This document shows positions 6,868 to 16,016 of a DNA stretch of 32,118 nt, piece after piece (position 1 is the first letter of the stretch; every line of letters begins with the position of its first letter). The translations under genes were made by a program, and so were the position numbers. Below the pieces are notes generated by a model. It did not search any database. It saw nothing but the letters and a program-made list of their open reading frames with translations, and was not told where the DNA came from. Source of the DNA: Methanosarcina sp. UBA5 (GTDB lineage Archaea; Halobacteriota; Methanosarcinia; Methanosarcinales; Methanosarcinaceae); contig NZ_DAVG01000084.1 of assembly GCF_002505485.1 (NCBI RefSeq), positions 13,914 to 46,031 of the forward strand, in the 5' to 3' direction.

Positions 6868-8139
6868 TCATTCCAAGAAGTGAAGTGTCAGTTTTGCGAC
6901 GTCTCGTTGACTGACAACTCCTACTATTTTATTTTCTTTATTCGTCACTGGAAGTGACCTGAAACCATATCTGGAGAACATCGCCGTAGCCTCTGCAATA
7001 CTGCTTTCCGATTTCAAGGTTATGACACTCTTATTCATGACATCCTTAAGTAGTGCTTTATCATCTGCCTGAAGGATCTCTTTTACATCGAGAATACCCA
7101 ATAACTTATTATCCTTGCCTACGACATGGATATACATTATTTCATCCTTACCCTTTGCAATTTTAGGATATTCATTCTGTATGGTCTCTACTATTTCGTC
7201 AGGTTGTGCCTTTATATATTTCTCTGTTATGAGGTTGAGTATTGTGTCCTGCCGCTTCTCAAGGATAGACTTTATCTTATGGAGATTTCCTTCATCCATC
7301 AACTTCATTATCTCTGCTTGATCCTCCAAAGTCAGTACAGCTAGTACATCAGCTGCCTGACCAGGTGTCATTCTATCGATTAAATCAGCGACCTTCTCCT
7401 TGTTCAGAGAGGATATTATCTCCCTTTGCATGTTTGGACCAATTTCTTCAAGAGCATCAGAAGCATGCTCTTCATCAAGCTGATTGATAACAACAAGTCT
7501 CTGATCGTGATCCAGATCCTCAAGAATCTCTACGATATCCACAGGTGGAAGATCGTTCAGCTTCTCCTTTAATACATTTAACTTGACGTCACCTGTGAAA
7601 CTTCCAATATTGGGAGGCAACGCTTGGACATAAAACCAGGGAATAAGCTCCTCTTCGCTTTTATCGTCCTTCTTATGAACTAAATTAGCAAATTTACTCA
7701 GACCCAGCCTCCGGAGACGCGCATCTTTAGACGGGTCTACATCAGTAATATAGAGTTTGTTCTTCAGTACCATCCTGATATCGTAAACGACCTCGATATC
7801 TGCATCTTCCATATCCAGAATCTTTTTATCCAGAATGAAATCTTTCAGAAGAATAAATCCTTCCGGAATTTTAAAGGCGTACCTTTCTATATCATCGAGA
7901 TCTACAGTTATTTCTTTTTCACTGAATGTGTTTACGTTATCCCATGGCACTATTAATGAAGGATAGCCGAAAGGTCGACTTATAATGATGTGTGTAGCTA
8001 CAGCCACCTTACCTTTATTAACTATAACAATATCTGAGAGCTTTCCTATCTTTTTGCCTTTGAGAAAGACGTTTGCATTCATCACTTTACTCAAGTAAAA
8101 AATTCCTTTTGATTGTGTTTTTGTGGATCCAGCCTTCAT
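6868..8139 (-). CDS. PRC-barrel / MgtE N-domain / paired CBS protein
   Basis: 423 residues, no membrane helix. Residues about 15-95 look like a PRC-barrel (GKKIGKLSDIVIVNKGKV), with a second such segment to about 140. Residues about 187-285 match the MgtE intracellular N domain, a helical superhelix (LPPVDIVEILEDLD, then MTPGQAADVL). Residues about 305-420 are two CBS domains, the second ending SRYGFRSLPVTNKENKIVGVVSQRDV. In MgtE magnesium channels the N and CBS domains sense cytosolic Mg2+ and gate the pore; here the pore domain is absent. The start has a very strong GGAGGTGATGGT leader directly before the ATG. It is the last of three tightly spaced genes (15-base gap) after a Nramp-like transporter, so a regulatory or metal-sensing role for that transporter is likely but inferred. 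Confidence 0.9.
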   Translation of the reverse strand: MKAGSTKTQSKGIFYLSKVMNANVFLKGKKIGKLSDIVIVNKGKVAVATHIIISRPFGYPSLIVPWDNVNTFSEKEITVDLDDIERYAFKIPEGFILLKDFILDKKILDMEDADIEVVYDIRMVLKNKLYITDVDPSKDARLRRLGLSKFANLVHKKDDKSEEELIPWFYVQALPPNIGSFTGDVKLNVLKEKLNDLPPVDIVEILEDLDHDQRLVVINQLDEEHASDALEEIGPNMQREIISSLNKEKVADLIDRMTPGQAADVLAVLTLEDQAEIMKLMDEGNLHKIKSILEKRQDTILNLITEKYIKAQPDEIVETIQNEYPKIAKGKDEIMYIHVVGKDNKLLGILDVKEILQADDKALLKDVMNKSVITLKSESSIAEATAMFSRYGFRSLPVTNKENKIVGVVSQRDVAKLTLHFLE

Positions 8140-8154
8140 ACCATCACCTCCCCC

Positions 8155-8367
8155 TCACCTTACCAGCGTATAGAATTTATAAATTAATATGATCACAAGT
8201 ATTATCAGATAAATTCTGAGGGCAAGGAGTGAAACCCTGACCAGAGGTGTCATCTTCAAGCGTGGTTTGCTGTATTTCTGATTAATTTCATTTACTTTCT
8301 TTCTCCACTCTCTTACTAAACGCTTGATTCTCCCTTTCTGAGATATATCATCAACGTTATCTGCCAT
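8155..8367 (-). CDS. Small single-pass membrane protein in the transporter operon
   Basis: About 70 residues: a charged, basic N-terminal half (RIKRLVREWRKKVNEINQKYSK) and one C-terminal membrane helix (LLALRIYLIILVIILIYKFY). I do not recognise a family. I place the start at the ATG at 8367 because AGGGGT lies seven to eight bases before it. A GTG at 8409 would overlap the stop of the Nramp-like gene and add 14 residues. It lies between the Nramp-like transporter and the MgtE_N/CBS protein with almost no gaps, so it may be a small accessory subunit linking the two. Confidence 0.7.
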   Translation of the reverse strand: MADNVDDISQKGRIKRLVREWRKKVNEINQKYSKPRLKMTPLVRVSLLALRIYLIILVIILIYKFYTLVR

Positions 8368-8405
8368 ATTTATTACCCCTTTATCCTCACATATTTTGGT
8401 GCTGC

Positions 8406-9677
8406 TCACCTGAACAACTCCGGAAAGACCACGCTTAGGGCATAAAGTGTGGAGAGAATAATTATTATAAACACTATCGAGAAGCCCAATATATTCTGAA
8501 CAAGAGTGTTTTTATATTTACCCATTAACTCTTCATTGTTGAGCAGAAGTATTAGAAACACAAGAGCTGCTGGAAGAAGAGTTACAGCTATAACTTGTAC
8601 GAATAAGGTTATTAGTACCAGCGGAGAACCTGGAAGCAATACTATTATACCGGCACCAATCAGGCTTAAAAAATAGAACACGTAGAACATTGGAGCCTCT
8701 GAAGGCTTGTTATTAATGGAATGAGCCCATCCAAAGACCTCTCCCATAGCCCACGAACTTGCCAGCGATATACATATAGCTCCAAGAAGACCGGCATCAA
8801 AAAGTCCTATGGCAAGAGCAGAGCCAACGAAGGGATTGTGAACCATGATTGCAGATGCAGCAGCAGCAGCGCTTTCAATATCTGCTCCTCCTGGCTTGTG
8901 AAGCAATGTAGCGGTGAGAATTATACAAAAAGCTGCAACCAGTACTGTGAAAAGAGCACCCGATGCTGTATCGAGCTTTCCAAATAAAATGTCTTTCTCG
9001 GTCATGCCTTTATCTACTACAGAACTCTGCTGGAAGAATAACATCCATGGAGCTATCGTTGTTCCTATATTGGCCATGAGGAAGAAAAAAACGTCATTTG
9101 TGAGTCCTGTGGGAAAACCTGGGATCAGGCCTTTTGTGATCGCACTAACATCAGGATGAATAATCAAGGCTGCGGGAATATAAATAAGGTTGAGTGAACA
9201 AAATACAAGCACTATTTTTTCCCAGGTCCAATATCGACCCTGCATGACTATAGCGCTCATCAAGATGGAAACTCCAATTACTGTTACTACAGGTGGCACT
9301 CCAAAGATCTTCAGAGCAGCCGTCATTCCTATAAACTCAGTTACCAGAGTGAGAAAATCCACAATACCCAGATCTATTAAAGAAAACCAGCCCCAGAATG
9401 GGCCAAAAGCATCGAATATAGCCTCAGCATGTCCTCTTTTGGTGACCGCACCTAATCTTACAGTCATCTCTTGAACGACATATGCTACAGGGCCGAGAAG
9501 TAGTATAAACCATAAAAAACTGAAACCAAATTTGGCGCCTGTTGCAGCATAGGTTGTAATGCCCCCTGCATCATTGTCCGCCACCATTACAATTATGCCT
9601 GGGCCTGCAAGTGCCAGATATAAACGTAGCCATTTTATGAACCTGCGATATTTATAGTAATAAGATGCACTTCCCAT
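8406..9677 (-). CDS. Nramp-family divalent metal transporter with non-canonical metal motifs
   Basis: 423 residues with about eleven hydrophobic segments, the size and layout of Nramp/MntH proteins of the plasma membrane. The fold is recognisable from LALAGPGIIVMVADNDAGG in helix 1, the RLGAVTKRGHAEAI loop and GTTIAPWMLFFQQS in helix 6. The Mn2+/Fe2+-binding D-P-G-N of helix 1 is D-N-D-A-G-G (34-39), and the M-P-H of helix 6 is A-P-W (209-211), so the sulfur ligand is missing. This pattern resembles the Nramp-related magnesium transporters rather than MntH. The start is firm: GGAGGTG lies seven bases before the ATG. It heads an operon with a small membrane protein and an MgtE_N/CBS protein. 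The family is certain; Mg2+ versus Mn2+ as substrate is open. Confidence 0.92.
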   Translation of the reverse strand: MGSASYYYKYRRFIKWLRLYLALAGPGIIVMVADNDAGGITTYAATGAKFGFSFLWFILLLGPVAYVVQEMTVRLGAVTKRGHAEAIFDAFGPFWGWFSLIDLGIVDFLTLVTEFIGMTAALKIFGVPPVVTVIGVSILMSAIVMQGRYWTWEKIVLVFCSLNLIYIPAALIIHPDVSAITKGLIPGFPTGLTNDVFFFLMANIGTTIAPWMLFFQQSSVVDKGMTEKDILFGKLDTASGALFTVLVAAFCIILTATLLHKPGGADIESAAAAASAIMVHNPFVGSALAIGLFDAGLLGAICISLASSWAMGEVFGWAHSINNKPSEAPMFYVFYFLSLIGAGIIVLLPGSPLVLITLFVQVIAVTLLPAALVFLILLLNNEELMGKYKNTLVQNILGFSIVFIIIILSTLYALSVVFPELFR

Positions 9678-10506
9678 GATTATTCACCTCCATTCTGGGG
9701 TACATAATGAGATAGACTTATCTATAGACTTTATTTATAATTTAATACTCATATCTTGTGTGGATTGCATAATGAAGCAGATGTGTATTTATAAGTATCT
9801 TTAAGACTCCACAAACTGCTGTTACGGTTTAGTACATCGGGTTCTTTTGATTAAAATAAAACTTAAGCAAATGAGATACTAAGCAGATTAGATACAAAAC
9901 CAAGATCACGCTACTTTATAAAATTGTTATAATTTGAGCAGTCGGGTGTTTCTGTCTTCAGTATAAGTTCAACTGTACAAACTTTCAGCTTTTCAAGAGG
10001 ATATGAAAAGAGGGATTCCTAGAACTATTTGAGACATTTGAGACCAAAAACACTTAAACCGACAAGAAGAATATCACTGGGATCTTTAAACCTGAAACTT
10101 GACGCTATAAACCCATTTCAAAACATCTGGTATTCATAAGTAATTATTTATACAGAGCCAAAAACTGTATATTGACCAAATTTTTTGTGGAAATATTTGA
10201 CTTCCAGGATATGTTAGAATTCAGATCAACCTCTTTTTATCTGTCTTGAATTTCTTATCATGACCTCTATTTTTTTCTGAGACAATCATGCTGGACTCTA
10301 TATTTAAAATTTTTTTGATTGTATATAATTTTCAAGGTCGGATGGATCTCTTGAAAAGACAAATAAAAATAAGTTCAGGCTTACTTTTCAGAAAAGATAT
10401 TTCAAAATCTTTTTATTATCTCAGATTATTATTCATACGAGTTATTATAAAAACAATGATTGTCTTTCTGTATATATAATTTTAAAATTAAGGGGAGTAT
10501 TAGATT
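9678..10506. other. Long divergent intergenic region
   Basis: 829 bases between the Nramp-like operon and the beta-helix protein gene. It contains a 7-bp hairpin, CTTTTCA/TGAAAAG (9989-9995 with 10004-10010). Near the right end are an alternating A/T TATA-like stretch (10471-10480) and the ribosome binding site AGGGGAG (10491-10497) for the next gene. I see no convincing gene or structured RNA. Confidence 0.5.
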
Positions 10507-11529
10507 ATGAAAGGAAAATCAATCCAAATCATTTGCATAATTTTCCTCCTTGTACTTGGGGCAACAGTTACTCAGTCAGGGGCTGCGGTTCTTACCGTAG
10601 GCATTAATGGGGGAGAAAACTATAGTTTCATTCAGGATGCTGTCAATAATGCACAGAATGGGGATACAATTGTTGTAAGCCCTGGCATATACATAGAAAA
10701 TATAAACGTGAATAAGGAAATTGCAATTATCTCGAAAACTGATGTTTCGGGCGACATGACGAACCGTACCTATGTAATAGGCGCAGTTCCGGCAAATGAC
10801 GTCTTCAGTATCAAGTCAAATAACGTGAGAATAACCGGTTTCCATATTTTAGGAGGGCCCTCAGGAATTGATGCTTATCAGGAAGTCGGTCTTTATCTTG
10901 AAGGCGTGCAGAACTGTTCCTTAAGTAACAATACCCTGATGTTGAATGATGTTGGCATTGACCTCAACAATTCTCATCGTAATCTCCTTGACAACAATCA
11001 GATATGTCTCGGATCTACCGGAATTGTTCTTTCCAGATCAAACGAAAATAAGTTGTCAAACAACCTGGTAGAGACAAACGACGAGGGAATCCTGCTGGAT
11101 AATTCTACTAACAATACTCTCATGAATAACACTGCAGAATCAAACGATGTAGGAGTCCTTCTTGACGCTTCAATAACTAACATGCTTGGATACAATTCCA
11201 TTTCAAGAAACAGTTATGGAGTAATCATCGAGAATATGGCAGGATCTAATATTCTGACTAATAACAGCCTGTACATGAATGGTCTTGGAATGCATCTTAA
11301 AGGATCCACCGGTAATATGATCTCCCTCAATAAATTCTTCAACCTCGTGGATGCCGTGGATGAAGGAACGAATTCCTGGAACAGCAGTTCAGCAGGCAAT
11401 AAGTGGAAAAATTATAATGGAACAGATGCTGACGGAAATGGTATAGGTGACACTCCTTATGTTGTTAACCAAACAACCGGAAGCATAGATTACATGCCTC
11501 TGGCAAATAATGTTTCTTCAGGTAAATGA
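10507..11529 (+). CDS. Secreted right-handed beta-helix protein (NosD/PbH1 type)
   Basis: 340 residues. Residues 1-26 are a signal peptide: lysines at 2 and 4, a hydrophobic core IICIIFLLVLGA, then SGA. After the lead-in YSFIQDAVNNAQNGDTIVVSPGIYIENI (about 38-66), typical of NosD/CASH domains, come repeated rungs rich in N-x-[L/I]-x-x-N (about 105-290), the mark of parallel beta-helix PbH1 repeats. The end, SSAGNKWKNYNGTDADGNGIGDTPYVV, is the usual NosD-like closing segment with an Asp-rich, possibly calcium-binding turn. Methanosarcina encode many such surface proteins, often with PKD or S-layer domains; none is attached here and no C-terminal anchor is seen, so it is probably released or loosely cell-bound. 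Ligand unknown; copper binding should not be assumed. AGGGGAG lies nine bases before the ATG. Confidence 0.88.
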   Translation: MKGKSIQIICIIFLLVLGATVTQSGAAVLTVGINGGENYSFIQDAVNNAQNGDTIVVSPGIYIENINVNKEIAIISKTDVSGDMTNRTYVIGAVPANDVFSIKSNNVRITGFHILGGPSGIDAYQEVGLYLEGVQNCSLSNNTLMLNDVGIDLNNSHRNLLDNNQICLGSTGIVLSRSNENKLSNNLVETNDEGILLDNSTNNTLMNNTAESNDVGVLLDASITNMLGYNSISRNSYGVIIENMAGSNILTNNSLYMNGLGMHLKGSTGNMISLNKFFNLVDAVDEGTNSWNSSSAGNKWKNYNGTDADGNGIGDTPYVVNQTTGSIDYMPLANNVSSGK

Positions 11530-11755
11530 AATATAAGTAGTAATAAAACTTAAATGTCTTAATTAGTGATTTAATAAAAAGATCCGTTGAACATTTGCTG
11601 GAAAGATCTTAAAAACGACCTTTCTTTTTTATAATTTTCTTTGTAATTTTTTTATTTTAGCAGTATTTTTTAAATTATCTTTTATAATAAATTCTTTAAA
11701 AAGCTCTCTGTAACCTTTCTATTTTTCAGCTCTTTTTTATAGTTTCCCATAATAC

Positions 11756-12427
11756 TCACTTCAGTTCAGCTTTTTTCAGTTCTTCCCTTATATTTTCTAC
11801 AGTTTGCCATGACTGCCTGACTATTCCAGGGAACTCTCCTGAGTGCTCCTTTCCCCAGTTCAACAGGAATTCTTTTGTTTTCGGGTCTGAGGGGTAACCG
11901 CTGCCGAAGTCAAGGCCCCATTCTTTCTTAAGCTCCTCGATAAGCTCATCCCTGCGCACCTTCGCAATAATTGAGGCTGCCGATACAACAGGATAAGTAG
12001 CGTCGGCCTGATGCATGGAAACTATCTCTATTTCCTTTGCGTGGTCAGGGCTGGTTTTTGCATACTGCCTAAGGATGTTGGCTCCAAAACGTTCTTCATT
12101 GACATCAGCAGCATCGGCATATAAGCGGTCAGGCTTTAGCTGTTCGAGCACTTTTGAAAAGCAGACCACCATGATCTCATTCATTGTCATGATCTTGCGG
12201 AGCTCGTCAATCTGGGAAGGGCTGACCTCAAGAATAAAAAAGCCGTCTGCGTGTTTTTTAATCTGGGCTGCAAGCTGCTCCCGCTTTTTTGGCGTCAGTT
12301 TCTTGGAATCCGCAACCCCCAGCACTTTAAGGATATGGGCTCTGGATTCTTCAATTTTTACGCCTCCTATGCACATTGGCCCGATTACAGGACCTTTTCC
12401 GGCTTCATCAATTCCTGCGATCATCAT
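11756..12427 (-). CDS. rnhB: Ribonuclease HII
   Basis: 223 residues, normal for archaeal RNase HII. It cuts the RNA strand of RNA-DNA hybrids and single ribonucleotides in DNA. Catalytic acids are in place: Asp7 and Glu8 in GIDEAGKG, Asp105 in YADAADV, and Asp142 in HQADATYPVVSAASIIAKV. ADSKKL (39-44) and the C-terminal GSGYPSDPKT (175-184) substrate-contact segments are also conserved. Two adjacent ATG codons begin the gene, with GGAGG about ten bases before the first. It stands alone on the minus strand between a convergent beta-helix gene and a same-strand methyltransferase. Confidence 0.96.
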   Translation of the reverse strand: MMIAGIDEAGKGPVIGPMCIGGVKIEESRAHILKVLGVADSKKLTPKKREQLAAQIKKHADGFFILEVSPSQIDELRKIMTMNEIMVVCFSKVLEQLKPDRLYADAADVNEERFGANILRQYAKTSPDHAKEIEIVSMHQADATYPVVSAASIIAKVRRDELIEELKKEWGLDFGSGYPSDPKTKEFLLNWGKEHSGEFPGIVRQSWQTVENIREELKKAELK

Positions 12428-12674
12428 TTTTCTGCTGCCTCCCTATTTGAAGGAAGAGAGCTTTTCATTATTTATAAAAGTTAGTAAAGGTATAGTTTGC
12501 TCTACAGAAATTCTGAAAAAATGAAAACCCATTTACAAAAGTATTCACTGGCTCGAATAGCCCGTTAGAAATCTCTTTTCCGTTCTCACTGTGTGGATAC
12601 TCTGACAGGTCTTCAAGGTTCAATGCAGGATGAAAGCTGTCAACAGTTTATATAAATTGTTGCGTTACACTTTT

Positions 12675-13709
12675 TCAAACAAAAGAGAATTCAGACTCAA
12701 GTTTCTTTAACCAGATTCCACATCCATGATTTTTCAATGCAAGAGGCATGTATTCCTTCACCAGATCGTGATTCACTTGCCCCATATAATCATTAAAATA
12801 TAAAATTTCATAATTTTTATTAGTTATAAGTAATGCCTTTAAAAAGTATGCCTCATTCCATGCAAAACCCCGTTCCAGCCATTCTAGAGGATATTCAAAT
12901 GGCCAGAAGATATCGTGAAAATGGATAATCACACCTGGTTTCAGACGGGGAAGTACTTCGGTAAGAATGAAAAGAACATCGCTCCCAAACTTCACAACAT
13001 GTGAACTATCTACAAATAGAATGTCCCCACTATTCAGATCTTCAAAAAGAGATAGATTTACTGTTTGAACCTCTTTTCTTAAAATAAGCTTTTTAGGATT
13101 GTCTCGGTCAGACAATAAACTTAAAATCAGATCTGGATAAGGCTCAATAAAAGTTATCTTCGTTTTAAGATTTAACAGTTCGCAGGTGTCCAGAGTAACA
13201 AGTGACGAATAACCTGATCCTACTTCGATAAGCCTTTTTGGTTTAAAGTAATTTATCATGCAAAATAAAACAATTGCATCGCCGTAACTATACCATTCAC
13301 TCCCATTAAAAAAGTATCTGGTATTATTCTGCTTGAAACCATCTCCAAACGGGATTAAGGAGATATATTTCTGGAACTGTTTTAGTAATTCTATCTGCTT
13401 ATCACCATTGATCTCAATTCCAGTCGGGTTCCGAGATTTGTCGATTTTTTGATATAAGTTCGAGATGTTATCCAGATTTGGTAATGGAGAGTAAAAATGT
13501 CCTGGAGGAGCGAATTTGATCGTAGGACTCATAATATACTTTACGCGCTCAGCATATTCATCAGAATTCAAAAGAGATATTAAGATTTCGTGTTTTGGTA
13601 TGCCTTTATTCAATAGTTGGGTATAATGTTCTTTTCCTTCAGGATCAGGAACTCTGCCTAAGATCCTGCTATAACAATAATCGACAAATTCGTCAAAAGT
13701 CTGTTCCAT
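12675..13709 (-). CDS. DUF4214 domain fused to a class I SAM methyltransferase
   Basis: 344 residues from the ATG at 13709; GGGTGA lies seven bases before it, while the TTG two codons further up has no such support. Residues about 5-60 form a DUF4214-like domain (YSRILGRVPDPEGKEHY, then ILISLLNSDEYAERV), found in glycosyltransferases, S-layer and surface-assembly proteins. Residues about 135-300 are a Methyltransf_24-type Rossmann domain: the SAM loop E-V-G-S-G-Y-S-S (162-169), the acidic EPYP, FVDSSHVVKFGSDV, and HDIFWPFEYPLEWL with its possible metal-binding H-D. A mid-chain linker joins the two. Likely role: methylating a sugar or surface glycan, as in O-antigen-type clusters; the substrate is unknown and no glycosylation genes are adjacent. 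Upstream is a 600-base gap. Confidence 0.85.
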   Translation of the reverse strand: MEQTFDEFVDYCYSRILGRVPDPEGKEHYTQLLNKGIPKHEILISLLNSDEYAERVKYIMSPTIKFAPPGHFYSPLPNLDNISNLYQKIDKSRNPTGIEINGDKQIELLKQFQKYISLIPFGDGFKQNNTRYFFNGSEWYSYGDAIVLFCMINYFKPKRLIEVGSGYSSLVTLDTCELLNLKTKITFIEPYPDLILSLLSDRDNPKKLILRKEVQTVNLSLFEDLNSGDILFVDSSHVVKFGSDVLFILTEVLPRLKPGVIIHFHDIFWPFEYPLEWLERGFAWNEAYFLKALLITNKNYEILYFNDYMGQVNHDLVKEYMPLALKNHGCGIWLKKLESEFSFV

Positions 13710-14336
13710 CCTCAATTCACCCAGTGCATCCTTTCACTTTACTTTAAGACTTATGCAGTTAACTGAAAAATTATAGCATTATGCCTTTAACTGTCTTAAT
13801 ACTAAAATTGAAATCACAGTGTTTGTGTACTTGATTACAGATATATATCAAGTGAGCAACTCCGTTCAAAGATTCCAATATTATCCATAGTATGTTATTT
13901 TATTGGCTGATTATGAAATCATATAATATATTTGGTGTTTTATGTAAGATATTCTAAGTTATATTTACTTGTTAGGCTCTTAAGATTAGTTTAAACTAAA
14001 AAGTATTAAAAATAATTGTTTTGATCTTACAATTAAGGTAGCAATATTAAATCTCTAGGACGTTGCTGTTCCAGGTGTTTCGAGCTTATTTCTAACAATT
14101 TTCAGACCTGCAAAGTTGATTATAGCAGGCGAACTCAAAAATAAATTTAATTTTAGAGGGGATAAATTATTGCTATACCGATAATTCACACCTGAATTTC
14201 TGAGCTGCGAATTCATCCGTTTTTCCTGCCTGCAGACTTTCCAAAGCTTCAAACATCTCCTCAAACAAAAACATTAAATCTGAAGTTGAGTATGTTTTGG
14301 GTTAAGTTAGCGAGCAAAAGACGAGATGAATACCCA
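13710..14336. other. Intergenic region between the methyltransferase and pheT
   Basis: AT-rich divergent spacer. The only protein-like stretch I see is a 33-codon minus-strand frame (14274 to 14173) with a glutamate-rich helix-like sequence (EEMFEALESLQAGK). It has no clear ribosome binding site and is not called a gene here. The pheT ribosome binding site GAGATGA ends a few bases before 14337. Confidence 0.45.
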
Positions 14337-15965
14337 ATGCCAGTAATTACCTTGCAGTACGACGACCTCGAAAAACTCACAGGAACCGATAAGGAAACCA
14401 TCATAAAAAGGGTGCCCATGATAGGGGCTGATGTCGAAAGGATTGAAGACGAATATATCGACATAGAGTTCTTCCCTGACAGGCCTGACCTTTACAGTGT
14501 GGAAGGGGCAGCCAGGGCAATGCGGGGTTTTCTGGACCTTGAGACCGGACTGTCCGAATATGAGGTAAAGTCGCCCAGGGTTTCGATCTCGGTCAGTGAT
14601 GAGATCCTGAAAATCAGGCCTTTTCTTGGGTGTGCGGTTGTAAGGGGCGTAAAATTCACATCCTCGTCCATAAAATCCCTTATGGATCTTCAGGAAGACC
14701 TGCACTGGGGACTTGGAAGAAACAGGAAAAAAGTATCTATAGGCGTGCATGACCTCTCAAATGTTAAGCCGCCTTTCCGATATATGGCCGTAGACCCAAG
14801 TTTCGAGTTCGTGCCACTGGATTACACCGAAAAAATGAGCATGAACGAGATCCTGGAAAAGCATCCTAAAGGCACAAGGTTTGCCCATCTTGTCAGGGGC
14901 TTTGATAAATACCCGATAATTCTGGACGCAGATGACAATGTGCTGTCCTTCCCGCCGATCATTAACGGGACACTTACAAGTGTGACCGAGAGCACAACCG
15001 ACCTCTTTATTGATGTCACGGGGCTTGGAGAAGCCGTATATACCGCCCTGAATATTGTTGTGACCGCCCTTGCAGAAAGGGGTGGGCAGATCGAATTCGT
15101 AAAGGTTGTCAGGCCCGACTGTGGAGAACTTACCCTACCTGACCTTGAACCTGAGACCAGGTTCCTTACAAAGACTGAAGTTAAAGACCTTTTAGGCATG
15201 GAACTTTCCTTAGAAGAAATCGTTAAACAGCTTGAGAGAATGCGCTTTGGAGCAAAAGCCCTTGATGAAGAAACCATCGAGGTAAAGGTCCCGGCTTACA
15301 GGGCCGATATTCTTCATAACTACGACCTTGTAGAAGATATTGCCAAGGGCTATGGGTATGAAAACATCAAAGTAAGGATTCCTGAAACTTATACCCCAGG
15401 AAAGTCTCACCCGATTTCCCTGCTTCGAGCTCCCGTAAACGAGATAATGGTAGGGCTCGGCTACTACGAAGTTATGCCATTTACACTCACCAGCGAAAAA
15501 ATCAATTTTGAGAACATGCGCAGGCAAAAAACGGATGATGTTACCTATGTGCTTCACCCGATAAGCGAAGACCAGACAATGATCAGGACAACCCTGCTTC
15601 CGAATCTTCTTGAAATTCTTGCCTTAAACCAGCACAGGGAACTTCCTCAGAAGATTTTCGAGTTCGGCGAGGTCGTAAATAACGAAATAACCGGCCAGCA
15701 CGTAGCTGCAGTCTCGATTCACCCGCAGGCAAACTTTACCGAGGCCTATGAGGTTGTAGACGCCCTGATGAGGGAAATGATGCTTCCCTACGAGGTAAAA
15801 GAATCCGAAGATCCCGCATTCCTCGAAGGCAGGCGGGCCGATGTCTATGTCAAAGGCAAAAAACTAGGAGTCTTTGGAGAATTCCATCCAGAGGTCATAA
15901 GCAATTTTGCTCTCGGATACGCCGTTGTTGGGTTTGAACTTGACCTCAATGACCTTATAGGTTAA
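14337..15965 (+). CDS. pheT: Phenylalanine--tRNA ligase beta subunit (archaeal type)
   Basis: 542 residues, the archaeal/eukaryotic short form without the bacterial N-terminal EMAP-like extension. With PheS it forms the alpha2-beta2 enzyme that charges tRNA-Phe; the beta chain binds tRNA and edits mischarged tyrosine. I chose the ATG at 14337 because archaeal PheT starts MPVITLQYDDL and a GAGATGA site precedes it; the ATGs at 14286 and 14292 would add 15-17 unsupported residues. Visible parts are DIEFFPDRPDLYSVEGAARA, the B3/B4 region with GLGRNRKKVSIGVHDL, the B5 domain (LTKTEVKDLLG to YRADILHNYDLVEDIAKGYGYENI), and the core domain ending in GRRADVYVKGKKLGVFGEFHPEV. pheS is not adjacent. A strong hairpin follows the stop codon. 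Confidence 0.96.
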   Translation: MPVITLQYDDLEKLTGTDKETIIKRVPMIGADVERIEDEYIDIEFFPDRPDLYSVEGAARAMRGFLDLETGLSEYEVKSPRVSISVSDEILKIRPFLGCAVVRGVKFTSSSIKSLMDLQEDLHWGLGRNRKKVSIGVHDLSNVKPPFRYMAVDPSFEFVPLDYTEKMSMNEILEKHPKGTRFAHLVRGFDKYPIILDADDNVLSFPPIINGTLTSVTESTTDLFIDVTGLGEAVYTALNIVVTALAERGGQIEFVKVVRPDCGELTLPDLEPETRFLTKTEVKDLLGMELSLEEIVKQLERMRFGAKALDEETIEVKVPAYRADILHNYDLVEDIAKGYGYENIKVRIPETYTPGKSHPISLLRAPVNEIMVGLGYYEVMPFTLTSEKINFENMRRQKTDDVTYVLHPISEDQTMIRTTLLPNLLEILALNQHRELPQKIFEFGEVVNNEITGQHVAAVSIHPQANFTEAYEVVDALMREMMLPYEVKESEDPAFLEGRRADVYVKGKKLGVFGEFHPEVISNFALGYAVVGFELDLNDLIG

Positions 15966-15992
15966 TATTGGTTAAAAGTTCGATATTCAGTT

Positions 15993-16016
15993 GAGAGGAG
16001 ACTATTCTCTCCTCTC
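15993..16016. terminator. Bidirectional hairpin terminator between convergent genes
   Basis: GAGAGGAG (15993-16000) pairs perfectly with CTCCTCTC (16009-16016) across an eight-base loop. It lies 28 bases past the pheT stop and touches the stop codon of the convergent EVE-domain gene, so one dyad can serve both. Confidence 0.65.

Noticed and set aside
8406..9677. Calling the transporter a plain manganese transporter MntH
   Set aside because: The helix 1 and helix 6 metal motifs are not those of MntH, so the substrate is left open.
10288..10479. 63-codon plus-strand frame before the beta-helix gene
   Set aside because: Hydrophobic and AT-driven composition, no ribosome binding site, no recognisable family; it overlaps the likely promoter of the next gene.
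10507..11529. Calling the beta-helix protein a copper-binding NosD
   Set aside because: The NosD label reflects only the repeat fold; no nos genes or metal-binding residues are seen here.
14055..14264. 69-codon minus-strand frame upstream of pheT
   Set aside because: No start signal and biased composition; the 33-codon frame overlapping it looks more protein-like, so this one is not called.
14307..15557. Several long minus-strand frames across pheT
   Set aside because: Shadows of a clearly recognisable plus-strand PheT.
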